A DNA stretch of 59,350 nucleotides from Candidatus Kaelpia aquatica (GCA_030765335.1 JAVCCU010000014.1:1-59350), one strand, 5' to 3'; positions 9,528 through 18,279 are shown, numbered from the stretch's first letter. Made by a program: numbers and translations. The notes: a model not told the origin generated them from the letters alone.

Positions 9528-10131
9528 TTAAGCTTTTATTCACTATCTCTGCAATCTCTTTATTGAGAAATACAGCGATAACATCGGCTATACCCTGATC
9601 TGAAAAGTCATAATGCAGGTCTTCGCCTTTTACTCCGATTCTGAAACCTTTCTCCAGCCCCGGATGAACCTTAACCTCAAAACCAGCTGCTATTTTCTCT
9701 TTAAATTCATCGATCAGCAGGTCTCTTAAGGAGTCTCTATCTTGCTCTGAAGTTAAAATCTCAATAGAGTCATCTTCCCCCGGCTTCCAATTAGATAAAA
9801 TCTGGACAATCATATCCTTAACTGCCTGAGGACTAAGAGACTTTGAAACATCTCTCTTTAGCAGGCTATCAAACACAACGATTACCTTCTCTCTTAAACT
9901 GATAATTGAATCTCTTACTGCTTGCTCTATTGCTGCCCTAGCTACATCCGCATATTTATCAGACTGAGATTTTGCATCTTGGACAACAATCTCGGATTTA
10001 GATTTTACTTCTTGTAAGATACGGACAGCCTCTTCTTTGGCTTTGGCTATAATTTTATCAGCCTCCTTCTTAGCCTCCTGAACACCCTCTTTTTTTATTT
10101 TTTCAATTAATCTATCTAATTCGACTTCCAT
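9520..10131 (-). CDS. ntpE: V-type ATPase subunit E (peripheral stalk)
   Basis: 203 residues, first gene of the operon. Residues 1-90 are a long charged helix rich in Lys, Glu and Ala (KKEGVQEAKKEADKIIAKAK), which would form the stator coiled coil. The C-terminal half is the globular domain that binds the head, with the typical end region SDQGIADVIAVFLNKEIAEIV. A good ribosome-binding site GGAGG lies 6 bases before the ATG. No G/H partner gene is found next to it. A TATAAT hexamer about 35 bases upstream, at the pyrE terminator, may belong to the operon promoter but lacks a clear -35. Confidence 0.88.
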   Translation of the reverse strand: MEVELDRLIEKIKKEGVQEAKKEADKIIAKAKEEAVRILQEVKSKSEIVVQDAKSQSDKYADVARAAIEQAVRDSIISLREKVIVVFDSLLKRDVSKSLSPQAVKDMIVQILSNWKPGEDDSIEILTSEQDRDSLRDLLIDEFKEKIAAGFEVKVHPGLEKGFRIGVKGEDLHYDFSDQGIADVIAVFLNKEIAEIVNKSLNG

Positions 10132-10167
10132 ATTAATCCTCCGATTATCTCCTTGCTTCTAAATTAT

Positions 10168-10210
10168 AAAAAAGGAGCACGCGATTATACGTTCACAATA
10201 TCCCTGCTCC
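10168..10210 (-). terminator. Terminator at the end of the pyrimidine operon
   Basis: On the minus strand GGAGCA (10205-10210) pairs with TGCTCC (10174-10179), and the second arm is followed by six T. The stem starts inside the last codons of pyrE and the loop is 25 bases, long for a terminator. Position between pyrE and the V-ATPase operon supports the call. Confidence 0.6.
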
Positions 10211-10766
10211 CTGGTTTAAACAGTGGTATCTCTTTTTTACATAGAGGGCACTCCTCCTTAGAGTACGCCGGAAGAGTATATTTCATAAGAGATGAATATT
10301 TATTCCTTATTTTAAACTCTCCATCAAAACGGTCTACAACAGAAGCAACCCCTACAATCAACGGCTGAAAGCTCTTAAGTAATGACTTTAACTCTAAAAC
10401 TGATTTCCCGGTTGTAAGCACATCCTCGACTATTAAGACTCTCTCCCTGTTTTTCACCTCAAAACCCCGCTTCAAACAGAGTTCTCCGTTAGAACGTTCT
10501 GCAAATATCGCTCTTGCACCTATAGCTCTTGCAACCTCATAAGCTAAAATAGTACCGCCATGTGCAATGCCAGCTATAACGGCAGGTCTTTCGAATCTAA
10601 AGTCTTCTATTAACGCATTGGCTATACGTGAAGTATGTTTAGGATATTGAAAAATTCGAGCCAGCTGGATATATTGCTCCGAATGCAATCCGCTGGATAA
10701 TAAGAAATGTCCGCCTTGAATAGCCCCTGTCTCACTTAGAATCTCCATAAGTTCTTTGTCATTCAT
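10185..10766 (-). CDS. pyrE: Orotate phosphoribosyltransferase
   Basis: 193 residues. Converts orotate and PRPP to orotidine monophosphate in pyrimidine synthesis. The PRPP-binding loop is VEDVLTTGKS at 113-122, with the upstream AGIAHGGTILAYEVAR loop and the ERSNGELCLKRGF substrate region. The C-terminal tail CPLCKKEIPLFKPGS with a CxxC pair is common in the PyrE subgroup that sits next to pyrF. Start overlaps pyrF by 8 bases. It is the last gene of the pyr operon and its end is built into a terminator hairpin. Confidence 0.95.
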   Translation of the reverse strand: MNDKELMEILSETGAIQGGHFLLSSGLHSEQYIQLARIFQYPKHTSRIANALIEDFRFERPAVIAGIAHGGTILAYEVARAIGARAIFAERSNGELCLKRGFEVKNRERVLIVEDVLTTGKSVLELKSLLKSFQPLIVGVASVVDRFDGEFKIRNKYSSLMKYTLPAYSKEECPLCKKEIPLFKPGSRDIVNV

Positions 10767-11451
10767 CTAATACCTCCTTAACTACCTTTACAGGATTATC
10801 TGCATTAAGTATAGACCTGCCGATAACAATATAGTCGGCCCCATTGTCAAATGCCTCTTGCGGCGAACCGCTCCTCTTCTGATCCCTATTTGCAGCACCT
10901 ATCTTTATACCCGGAACCACTGATATAAAGCTCTGACTTATCCCTTCTTTTAATTTGCTGACCTCTGCTACAGAAGAGACAACACCGTCAGCTCCAGAAG
11001 TTAAAGCTAATTCAGCAAGTTTATAAACTATGCTATTAATTTTATTTTTAAAACCTAAAAAATGCAAGTCATTTTCGTCAATGCTGGTAAGAAGAGTTAC
11101 TGCAAGCATCAGCGGTCTCTCTTTTTCGTCAAAACTATCCAAAGCCTTTCTTGAGTTTTCAATCATAGCCTTACCGCCAAAAGCATGGACTGTAAACATC
11201 TTGATTCCCAAATCTCCAATCTTTTTAACGCTCTCTACAACCTGAGTAGGAATGTCATGCAGCTTAAGGTCTAAAAAAACATCTGAACCATAGCTCTTTA
11301 TGAGATCCACTGCTTCTCTACCGTAAGGAATAAAGAGGCGGGGTCCTATTTTAAAAGTTTTCACATAAGGGGCTAACATATCAAGATAGCAGCGCATGTC
11401 ATTTATGCTATCTACGTCAAGTGCAATTATTATCTTCTCTCTCTTATCCAA
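10759..11451 (-). CDS. pyrF: Orotidine 5'-phosphate decarboxylase
   Basis: About 230 residues. Makes UMP from OMP. The catalytic Lys-Asp network is in DLKLHDIP, and the phosphate-binding end VVPGIK...FDNGADYIVIGRSI is intact. No ATG precedes the conserved IIIALDVDS. Three TTG codons are in frame at 11466, 11457 and 11451; the last has GGGAG 8 bases before it, the best spacing, and its TTGGATAA overlaps the pyrD stop, so I prefer 11451. The longer version adds five residues. Confidence 0.93.
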   Translation of the reverse strand: MDKREKIIIALDVDSINDMRCYLDMLAPYVKTFKIGPRLFIPYGREAVDLIKSYGSDVFLDLKLHDIPTQVVESVKKIGDLGIKMFTVHAFGGKAMIENSRKALDSFDEKERPLMLAVTLLTSIDENDLHFLGFKNKINSIVYKLAELALTSGADGVVSSVAEVSKLKEGISQSFISVVPGIKIGAANRDQKRSGSPQEAFDNGADYIVIGRSILNADNPVKVVKEVLDE

Positions 11452-12376
11452 TTTCAAGGCTCCCAATTAAATCTTTATACTTTATTCCTCTCTCTTTAAG
11501 ATAATTTTCTATACCTCTAACTACTTCCTCCGCCGCTCCGGGGTTTATAAAATTAGCGGTACCTATACTTAAAAGAGTCGCACCCGCAATAATATATTCC
11601 AATCCATCCTTATAATTCATGATACCGCCAGAGGCAATGATTGGCAAGTCTACGGTATTATATACATCCCAGACCCTCTTTAATGTTAGAGGCCTAATAG
11701 CAGGACCGCTCAGTCCACCCGATATATTAGCTAGTTTCGGCTTTCTCGTATATATATCTATAGCCATAGCTGAATAGGTATTTGCAACTGTTATTGCATC
11801 AGCTCCGGCATCTGAAACAGCCTGAGCAACAGAACGTATGTCCGTAACATCAGGCGAGAGTTTAGCTATTACAGGCTTAGATGATGACTCCTTAACAGCC
11901 TTTATAACGCCGTAACTCATGTGCTCATCTTGGGCAAAGACAGCCAGTCCACTCTCACTATTTTTTTCAAGGTTTGGGCAGGATATATTAACTTCAATAG
12001 CAGAAACCGCACTCTCTTTATCTAGGGCAACAGCAATCTCAGCAAACTCTTCAATCGTAAAGCCAGATATACTGGTAATAATCAAGCAATCAAGAGATTC
12101 TTTTATTTGCGGCAGGACCCTATCAAAATAATCATCTAGACCTTTATTCTGCAGACCTATAGAGTTTATTAACCCAAAATCCACCTCAGATGTTCTAGGC
12201 ATAGGATTACCAGAATATTCTTTGAGAGTAACTGTCTTTGTTACAATAGCGCCGATCTTACTAAACGGAACGATATCACTCGCAAATTGGCTATACTCTA
12301 CACAACCTGAAGAGAGAATAATAGGACTTCTCAATTTTAAGGAAGCAACCTCGATAGGAATCATAGATCTTCCCAT
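11444..12376 (-). CDS. pyrD: Dihydroorotate dehydrogenase, class 1B catalytic subunit
   Basis: 310 residues, FMN-binding TIM barrel that oxidises dihydroorotate to orotate. The catalytic cysteine lies in VNISCPNLEKNSE; FMN-phosphate contacts are in IPIIASGGIMNYKDGLEYI and GATLLSIGTANF. The neighbouring pyrK shows it is the NAD-dependent class 1B enzyme that passes electrons through an iron-sulfur flavoprotein. Start overlaps pyrK by 16 bases, with GGAGAGG about 7 bases before the ATG; a second ATG four codons on is an alternative. Confidence 0.95.
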   Translation of the reverse strand: MGRSMIPIEVASLKLRSPIILSSGCVEYSQFASDIVPFSKIGAIVTKTVTLKEYSGNPMPRTSEVDFGLINSIGLQNKGLDDYFDRVLPQIKESLDCLIITSISGFTIEEFAEIAVALDKESAVSAIEVNISCPNLEKNSESGLAVFAQDEHMSYGVIKAVKESSSKPVIAKLSPDVTDIRSVAQAVSDAGADAITVANTYSAMAIDIYTRKPKLANISGGLSGPAIRPLTLKRVWDVYNTVDLPIIASGGIMNYKDGLEYIIAGATLLSIGTANFINPGAAEEVVRGIENYLKERGIKYKDLIGSLEIG

Positions 12377-13146
12377 AGAATATCCTCTCCTTTAAAAACA
12401 GGACCTTCCTTACATACTCTTAAAGTACCATTTCTGGTCTTTAAAGCACAGCCCCAGCAGAAACCCATGCCGCAGGCAAAGTGAGATTCAAAAGAAAACT
12501 GCGTCTCAATATCTCTATCTTTAGCTATTCTATAAATATTCTTCAACATCTCAATAGGTCCGGCTGAGAATAGAACAGAGTCAGGCTCAATGATATCAGC
12601 TAGATAATCGGTTACTACTCCTCTCTTTCCTACACTGCCGTCTTCAGAGACAACTAAATAGTCAATATTTAAAGAGCTCATAGATTCAGCAAATTTTTCA
12701 CTCTCAGCCCCTGCGCTTCCAATAATAAATATCCCTTTATCTTTAGCTCTAGAGGATAGTCTCTTTGCAAGAAAACTGAGCGGAGCAAATCCTGTGCCGC
12801 CACTTACAATAATCGGCTTTCCCCGGCTTGGCTCTTTAAACCCATTGCCTAGAGGGCATATAATATCTAACTTATCTCCTGTTTTTAGCAAAGACATCTT
12901 ATAGGTTATATCACCTCTTACTTTATAAAGAATCTCAACATAATTGTCTCTCTGGTCAAAGACTCCAAAAGGTCTTCTTAAAAACTGACCTTTATCTATT
13001 AACCGTAGCTGAAGAAACTGTCCCGGATTAACAGAGAGAGTTTCTGAAGTTTCAATAGAGAGTATAAAATATCCGGAGCAAAGCTCGGAATTAGAAAGTA
13101 TTTTTACTTTTCTAAAATCTTTAGTTACTGTTGACATCCCGGACAA
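12361..13146 (-). CDS. pyrK: Dihydroorotate dehydrogenase electron-transfer subunit
   Basis: 261 residues. FAD-binding ferredoxin-reductase-type domain (1-100, RRPFGVFD for FAD), NAD-binding domain (about 100-215, IIVSGGTGFAPLSFLA), and a C-terminal 2Fe-2S cluster with four cysteines in CGMGFCWGC and RVCKEGP. It takes electrons from PyrD to NAD. Start overlaps the end of mutM by 22 bases. Normal length for PyrK. Confidence 0.95.
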   Translation of the reverse strand: MSGMSTVTKDFRKVKILSNSELCSGYFILSIETSETLSVNPGQFLQLRLIDKGQFLRRPFGVFDQRDNYVEILYKVRGDITYKMSLLKTGDKLDIICPLGNGFKEPSRGKPIIVSGGTGFAPLSFLAKRLSSRAKDKGIFIIGSAGAESEKFAESMSSLNIDYLVVSEDGSVGKRGVVTDYLADIIEPDSVLFSAGPIEMLKNIYRIAKDRDIETQFSFESHFACGMGFCWGCALKTRNGTLRVCKEGPVFKGEDILWEDL

Positions 13147-13928
13147 TAATAAATCGATCGAGAGCTCATCTTGCTCTTCATGATCTTATTAGGGCAGTGT
13201 TCACAAAAATGGCCTTCTTTTCCGTAAACAAGATGCTGATACGCATATTTACCTGGATTACCCCAGATATCCAAGTAGGTATCTATTGAAGAACCCCTGG
13301 CTTTAAGCGCCCTAAGAAGCACATCTCTGATAGAAAAATAAAGCTCCTTAATCTCAGGCTCAGTAATATCTTTGGTCTTTCTAAAAGGACTTATCTTAGA
13401 ACGATACAATATCTCGTTTACATATATATTACCTATCCCAGATATAATTTTTTGATCTAAAAGGAGATTGTAAATCTTAGTATTTTTATTATTTAAGATT
13501 TTACTTAAAACTTCAGGGGTAAACTCTTCGCTAGTAGGGTCAACACCTATGGCTCCAAGCAAAGGCACCTCTTTTATATCTTTCACTAAATACCACTCAC
13601 CAAACCTTCTTCTATCATAGTAACTGAGAGTACTTGAATCTGAGAATACAATTTTTATTTTGGCGTCATGATTATTGCCGTATATTATCTGACCTGTCAT
13701 CCTAAGATGCACAACTATCTGCAGCCCATTACTGAGTTTAAAAATTAGGAACTTACCCTTCCTGTCTACATCTTTTATCTTAGAAGATATTATCTTTTTC
13801 CAAGAAGAGACTGTTTTAGGTTTTTTAAGAAAGATTGTATCTTTAACTTCAAAATACTTAATCTTTTTCTTCTGAACTAAGCTTCTTAGCTCTCTGCGTA
13901 TTGTCTCAACTTCCGGCAACTCAGGCAT
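13125..13928 (-). CDS. mutM: Formamidopyrimidine-DNA glycosylase
   Basis: 267 residues. Removes oxidised purines such as 8-oxoguanine and nicks the DNA. The mature N-terminus PELPEVETIRREL with catalytic Pro2 and Glu3 is intact; a beta-elimination lysine lies in DRKGKFL. The helix-two-turn-helix region contains GIGNIYVNEILYRSKISP. The C-terminal zinc finger has CEHC and CPGC. It lies inside the pyrimidine operon, overlapping pyrK, and has a 188-base gap upstream, so it may also have its own promoter there, though I see no clear one. Confidence 0.96.
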   Translation of the reverse strand: MPELPEVETIRRELRSLVQKKKIKYFEVKDTIFLKKPKTVSSWKKIISSKIKDVDRKGKFLIFKLSNGLQIVVHLRMTGQIIYGNNHDAKIKIVFSDSSTLSYYDRRRFGEWYLVKDIKEVPLLGAIGVDPTSEEFTPEVLSKILNNKNTKIYNLLLDQKIISGIGNIYVNEILYRSKISPFRKTKDITEPEIKELYFSIRDVLLRALKARGSSIDTYLDIWGNPGKYAYQHLVYGKEGHFCEHCPNKIMKSKMSSRSIYYCPGCQQ

Positions 13929-14116
13929 AACCTACTCCCTTCTTATCTGTTTTATTTTAAGCCACCATTTATTAAGTTTCGTCTTTATATCATAAAAGAA
14001 GAAACAAAACAAGGAGAGTTATTTTTAAAAAATATTAACTACTTCTTATTCTCTATCTTCTCATCATCAAAAACATTAATTCTGCCGCAAAGTTATATCT
14101 AGAATGAATACGCAAA

Positions 14117-14572
14117 TCAGCTAACATTATTGATACTATCTAAATATTTCTTAGCCAATTCCTGGTGACTGCCAATCCAAAATACTTGCTTACACTTAGA
14201 ACATCTATAAAAACATCTCTTACTCTTATAACTAGACATGGGGACTTTTTCTTTGACTTCTTCTCTGGTCAACTCTTTTAATTCAAAATTACACCTAATA
14301 CAGCGTGAAAACATATTACTACTATCGATTTTTAAACCGAGCTTCTCTTTAAGGTCTTTGAGTTGAATTCTTAAATCTTGAGATTTAACTATAAAGACTT
14401 TTACCTTAGACTCAGCGGCAAAGAAGCACCTAGAAGTTACGACTACTCTCTCTTCTTCTAGAGCCTTTGCAATAAAAGCCCTGTTGCTGCCTTTAAAATA
14501 ATAGGAGTCGTAATTTAGAAGCCTTAACCATTTAGTCAATCTTCCTAATTCAGAGCTGAGTATAAACTTCAT
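14117..14572 (-). CDS. Mut7-C RNase-domain protein with C-terminal zinc ribbon
   Basis: 151 residues. The start MKFILSSELGRLTKWLRLLNYDSYYF matches the Mut7-C family (PIN-like RNase fold), with acidic and VVTSR residues typical of the fold. The C-terminal part holds two CxxC pairs (CIRC about 95 and CSKC about 132) forming a zinc ribbon, which is usual for this family. It is thought to act on RNA, but no substrate is established. Overlaps the LolA-like gene by one base and sits in the pyr operon between lolA and mutM. Confidence 0.8.
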   Translation of the reverse strand: MKFILSSELGRLTKWLRLLNYDSYYFKGSNRAFIAKALEEERVVVTSRCFFAAESKVKVFIVKSQDLRIQLKDLKEKLGLKIDSSNMFSRCIRCNFELKELTREEVKEKVPMSSYKSKRCFYRCSKCKQVFWIGSHQELAKKYLDSINNVS

Positions 14573-15330
14573 TACTCATTTAACTGAGACTCCCTTAGCA
14601 TCTCTCTGGCTTGAGGAGTCGTGTCTAAAATATTGACCCCCTCTGGAACTTTAAACTTAAAGGTTTCATCAGAAATATTAACATTGATCTCTACATTGTA
14701 AAACGATTGATAGAAGAGGAGTTTGCCGCTGGCATCATAATATTCCATCTTTCTCTGCATTCCATCTTCAAGAGAGATAAAAGCTTTGACTGTCTCAATC
14801 TTACCAATACCATCTAGAGCAGGATCGCCTCCTTCTTTGATCAACCCCTTTATTACATAGACTCTCTCTTGACCTAAATCTTCAATACCTAAAAATTCAG
14901 GCTCGATCATGTTGGACGTAACATCCTGCATATTGTTCTGATTCTTTATAAGATCTTCAGTGTTTTGGAACTCCTCTTTTAAAATGGAGAGGTCTACTTT
15001 AGAGGCAATTTTAAACAGAGGCATGTACTGCCAAATCTCTTCGCCGTCTGAGTAGATAGACTGCCTTGCATCCTCTCTCCCTTTGACTCCCATTATTACT
15101 CTCATTTTGTCTGGTTTAACATAGCTGATATCACCGCTTATAGTTGATTCAGCCTCAGAGCTTTTGAAGACCATCTCTATATCTGCTCTGTAGGAATCTA
15201 TATTTTCGACCTTGCCCTTTATATCTTCAAGCACTCCACCTAAAGATAGATCTTCAGATAAAACCTGTCCAATGCTGACTAAGACGATAAAAAGAGACGC
15301 TAAAACCACCTTATAAAACCTCATAAACAA
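14572..15330 (-). CDS. LolA-like periplasmic lipoprotein carrier / outer-membrane lipoprotein-sorting protein
   Basis: 252 residues with a signal peptide at 1-25. The body fits the LolA/LolB half-barrel: VENIDSYRADIEMVF, an SDGEEIWQYMPLF strand pair, and the C-terminal NISDETFKFKVPEGVNILD motif, typical of LolA-like proteins. Such proteins move lipoproteins across the periplasm or follow outer-membrane sorting, so the cell probably has an outer membrane. It overlaps pyrC by 10 bases within the pyrimidine operon; no metabolic link is apparent. Confidence 0.8.
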   Translation of the reverse strand: MFMRFYKVVLASLFIVLVSIGQVLSEDLSLGGVLEDIKGKVENIDSYRADIEMVFKSSEAESTISGDISYVKPDKMRVIMGVKGREDARQSIYSDGEEIWQYMPLFKIASKVDLSILKEEFQNTEDLIKNQNNMQDVTSNMIEPEFLGIEDLGQERVYVIKGLIKEGGDPALDGIGKIETVKAFISLEDGMQRKMEYYDASGKLLFYQSFYNVEINVNISDETFKFKVPEGVNILDTTPQAREMLRESQLNE

Positions 15331-16619
15331 CCTCCAATTAATTTAAAATCATCAACCAAAACTTTACCTTTTGAAACAACAGTTCTAACCCTTCCTTTTA
15401 ACTCCATATTTAAAAATGGAGTATTTCTGCTCCTAGAGCCAACCTCTTCTGAGCTAAACTTCCACTTTAAATCTGGGTCTACTATTATAATGTCGGCTAA
15501 ATAGTTTTTCAAGATATTTCCCCTATCTTTAAAGCAAACTATATTGGCAGGGTTTGAGGTAAATTTTTCTATTAAAGAAAAGATATCTATATTGCCTTCA
15601 TCGACCAGCTTTAGCCCTAATGATAGTGCTGTCTCTAGCCCTATAGTTCCGAAGCTTGCCTCAGAGAAATTACAATCTTTCTCTTCGCTTGAATGCGGAG
15701 CATGATCAGTGGCGATTGCATCTATGGTATTATTTTTTAATCCGTTAATCAAAGCTTTTCTATCTTTCTCTATCCTTAGAGGAGGATTGACCTTAGAAGC
15801 GGTATTATAACCACCAACAGCTTCCTCAGTTAAAGTTAAATGATGAGGAGTGACATCTGCAGTAACCATCAGCTTATCTTTTTTAGCTCTCTTTATGAGC
15901 TCTACAGATTCCCTGCAACTTATATGCGTAAAGTGGACCCTGGCTCCGGTTAACCTAGTGAGCTCTATATCTCTTGCAATAGCTACTATCTCAGATTCCC
16001 GCGGTATTCCTTTTAGCCCCATCTTAAGAGACAACAGACCCTCATTCATCATGCCGCCACTAGAAAGTCTCTCATCTTCGGCATGAATAATCAGAGGTAA
16101 TCCAGAGACAATAGAATACTCCATAGCTCTACGCATAAGAAGCGGATTACTAACCCAGCTACCATCATCTGAAAAACCAACAGCTCCTGCTTCTTTCATC
16201 TTAATCATTTCAGATAGCTCTAAACCAGCTCTACCTTTTGTAATAGCTCCTATCGGATAAATATCTACCAAACCTACATCTCTAGAGCGCTCTCTTATAA
16301 ATCTTACCAAACCGGAGCTATCTATGGCAGGTTCTGTATTAGGCATGCAACAGAGCGTTGTAAAGCCTCCCTTTAAAGCTGCATAAGAACCGGACTCTAT
16401 ACTCTCTTCATCTTCCCGACCCGGCTCTCTTAAGTGAGTATGAATATCAATAAGACCCGGCAAGACATAACACCCTTTAGCATCTATTGCTGAATCCGTC
16501 TTTTCTTTTATATTTTTAGCTATTTTAGATATTCTCTTGCCCTGGACTAAAATATCGGTTTTTTTAAAAACTTTCTTCTCTAAATCTATGACCAGACCAT
16601 TTTTAATCAGTAACTTCAA
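15321..16619 (-). CDS. pyrC: Dihydroorotase
   Basis: About 432 residues, the usual length for class I dihydroorotase, which closes carbamoyl aspartate to dihydroorotate. Zinc ligands are in IDIHTHLREPG (HTH at 60-62), the carboxylated lysine region and the HAED and THISC motifs, and the catalytic aspartate is in ATDHAPHS. The frame is open further upstream, but those codons only re-read pyrB. TTG at 16617-16619, five bases after GGGAGG, gives the family start [12 protein letters not shown] and overlaps pyrB by 17 bases, so I choose it. Confidence 0.94.
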   Translation of the reverse strand: MKLLIKNGLVIDLEKKVFKKTDILVQGKRISKIAKNIKEKTDSAIDAKGCYVLPGLIDIHTHLREPGREDEESIESGSYAALKGGFTTLCCMPNTEPAIDSSGLVRFIRERSRDVGLVDIYPIGAITKGRAGLELSEMIKMKEAGAVGFSDDGSWVSNPLLMRRAMEYSIVSGLPLIIHAEDERLSSGGMMNEGLLSLKMGLKGIPRESEIVAIARDIELTRLTGARVHFTHISCRESVELIKRAKKDKLMVTADVTPHHLTLTEEAVGGYNTASKVNPPLRIEKDRKALINGLKNNTIDAIATDHAPHSSEEKDCNFSEASFGTIGLETALSLGLKLVDEGNIDIFSLIEKFTSNPANIVCFKDRGNILKNYLADIIIVDPDLKWKFSSEEVGSRSRNTPFLNMELKGRVRTVVSKGKVLVDDFKLIGGCL

Positions 16620-17592
16620 CGCTGCCTCCCATACCTGCAATAAGATAGAGTATCGCCATTCTAATTGCCAGACCATTTGTAACCTGATTTAAAACAACAC
16701 TGCAAATATTCTTTTCTAATAACCCGTCATCAAGAATATCGGGGCTTAACTCAATCCCTCTATTCACCGGACCTGGATGAAGAATTAGCAATCCTGGTTT
16801 TGCATATTTTAAAAGCTTGGTTTTATCTACACCAAAAAACTCTCTATATTCAGCTACCGAAGGTATTAGATTTTCATTACTACGCTCTTTCTGTATCCTT
16901 AAGATATTTAAAACATCCGCTTTAGCTAAAACATCCTCAAGATCATATGAGACCTCTACCCCTAACTCTTTAAATTCTGGCAAAATCATTGTTGGCGGTG
17001 CACAGAGCGTAACTTTGGCCCCTAATTTTTTAAGAGCAAAGATATTAGATCTTGCTACTCTTGAATGAGAGATATCACCTAAGATAGCAACCTTTAGTCC
17101 TGCAATATTTTTTTTCTGCTCCTGAATGGTGAAAATATCAAGCAAAGCCTGAGTTGGATGTTCATGTGTCCCATCTCCAGCATTTATAATACCTGCTGAT
17201 ACAACTCTAGAGAGATAATGAGCAGCTCCAGAAGCTGAGTGCCTTAAGACTATGATATCAACATTCATAGCCTCTATATTACGAGCTGTGTCCTTAAGGT
17301 TCTCTCCCTTCTGCACGCTTGATGTCGAGACTGAGAAACTAACCGTGTCAGCTGATAATCTTTTAGCTGCAAGCTCAAAAGATATTCTGGTTCTTGTTGA
17401 AGGCTCAAAGAAAATAAAAGCAACTGTCTTACCTCTTAAAGCAGGAACTTTCTTAACTGGTCGAGTTGAGATCTCTTTAAAAGATTTGGCAAGTTGTAGT
17501 ATATAATTTATTTCCTCTATAGTCAGATCTTCAATTCCAAGAAGATGCTTCTTGCTCCACTTAATCTCTCTCTCGATAATATCCTCAACCAT
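16603..17592 (-). CDS. pyrB: Aspartate carbamoyltransferase, catalytic subunit
   Basis: 329 residues. Joins carbamoyl phosphate and aspartate. Carbamoyl-phosphate loop [13 protein letters not shown] starts at 61, with [11 protein letters not shown] and the aspartate-binding [11 protein letters not shown] near the C-terminus. No regulatory chain gene (pyrI) follows; control appears to rest with PyrR instead. Start overlaps pyrR by 8 bases and its end overlaps pyrC. Confidence 0.96.
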   Translation of the reverse strand: MVEDIIEREIKWSKKHLLGIEDLTIEEINYILQLAKSFKEISTRPVKKVPALRGKTVAFIFFEPSTRTRISFELAAKRLSADTVSFSVSTSSVQKGENLKDTARNIEAMNVDIIVLRHSASGAAHYLSRVVSAGIINAGDGTHEHPTQALLDIFTIQEQKKNIAGLKVAILGDISHSRVARSNIFALKKLGAKVTLCAPPTMILPEFKELGVEVSYDLEDVLAKADVLNILRIQKERSNENLIPSVAEYREFFGVDKTKLLKYAKPGLLILHPGPVNRGIELSPDILDDGLLEKNICSVVLNQVTNGLAIRMAILYLIAGMGGSVEVTD

Positions 17593-18142
17593 CCACTACC
17601 TCCAACATCACAACCTCATCTTTTTTGTCTACCTCTTTCAATCTTACTTCTATAGATTCACTAAGAGAGGTTGGTATGTTTTTACCTACATAATCTGCTC
17701 TTATCGGAAGCTCACGATGACCTCGATCAACCAAAACAGCAAGCTGAATAGCTTTAGGTCTGCCAAAATCAATCAAAGCATCCATCGCACACCTGATGGT
17801 TCTACCTGTAAATAATACATCATCTACTATTATTATCAGCTTACCGTTAATATCGAAGTTAAGCTCGGTCTCTTTGACTACAGGCTGCTCTGCTATCAGA
17901 GTAAAGTCATCTCTGTATAGAGTAATATCAAGAGCACCTGATGGAACCTCTACACCCTCAATTTCAGAGATATTACCTACTATTCTATCTGCCAGATAGA
18001 CCCCTCTTGTCCTTATACCTACTATTGCAATATCAGTTAAGGATTTATTTCTCTCTATTATCTCATGGCTTATACGACGAATTGTCTTATGTAACTGTTT
18101 TGAATCTAAAACTTTTGAACGTTCTATGATTTTCTTAGACAT
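17585..18142 (-). CDS. pyrR: Pyrimidine operon attenuation protein / uracil phosphoribosyltransferase
   Basis: About 185 residues from the ATG at 18142, matching the usual 180. The PRPP loop [12 protein letters not shown] is intact, and the basic RNA-binding face and [19 protein letters not shown] end are typical of PyrR. PyrR binds pyr leader RNA when UMP is high and causes early termination. An upstream in-frame ATG at 18178 lies inside the attenuator hairpin sequence, so I reject it as the main start. The 5' leader carries the PyrR-binding loop and terminator described separately. First gene of the operon. Confidence 0.94.
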   Translation of the reverse strand: MSKKIIERSKVLDSKQLHKTIRRISHEIIERNKSLTDIAIVGIRTRGVYLADRIVGNISEIEGVEVPSGALDITLYRDDFTLIAEQPVVKETELNFDINGKLIIIVDDVLFTGRTIRCAMDALIDFGRPKAIQLAVLVDRGHRELPIRADYVGKNIPTSLSESIEVRLKEVDKKDEVVMLEVVDG

Positions 18143-18169
18143 AAAAAAATAAGCCCTCTTTAAAGGGCT
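18143..18169 (-). terminator. Attenuator terminator in front of pyrR
   Basis: On the minus strand AGCCCT pairs with AGGGCT over a six-base loop, followed by TATTTTTT and at once by the pyrR ATG. Readthrough is therefore needed for the whole operon. The first arm can instead pair with CCTTTAAGCT near the transcript start (about 18231-18241), which would form the antiterminator. Confidence 0.8.
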
Positions 18170-18215
18170 CCTCTCCATTGTTAAGAATTATATTCTTATC
18201 CATGTTTTTCACCTT

Positions 18216-18235
18216 GCCAATCTCACCGAACCAGC
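18216..18235 (-). promoter_or_regulatory. PyrR-binding RNA hairpin (anti-antiterminator)
   Basis: The leader RNA GCUGGUUCGGUGAGAUUGGC contains a form of the PyrR recognition loop (consensus ARUCCNGNGAGGYU): GGUUCGGUGAGAUU matches it at nine of twelve defined positions, and the changed C-to-U and G-to-A positions are likely stem partners. Arms GCUGGUU and GAUUGGC pair with several G-U pairs. Binding of PyrR would hold this hairpin and free the terminator. Confidence 0.7.
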
Positions 18236-18250
18236 TTAAAGGTCTTTAGA

Positions 18251-18279
18251 TTTATAGCACGAGCTTATTAAGTTGTCAA
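18251..18279 (-). promoter_or_regulatory. Promoter of the pyrimidine operon
   Basis: Perfect -35 TTGACA (18274-18279) and -10 TATAAA (18251-18256) with an optimal 17-base spacer on the minus strand. Transcription would start near 18244, giving a leader of about 100 bases that holds the PyrR switch. Confidence 0.85.

Noticed and set aside
16620-16676. Extended N-terminus of dihydroorotase
   Set aside because: The extra codons overlap pyrB in another frame and match no dihydroorotase; TTG at 16619 has an ideal GGGAGG.
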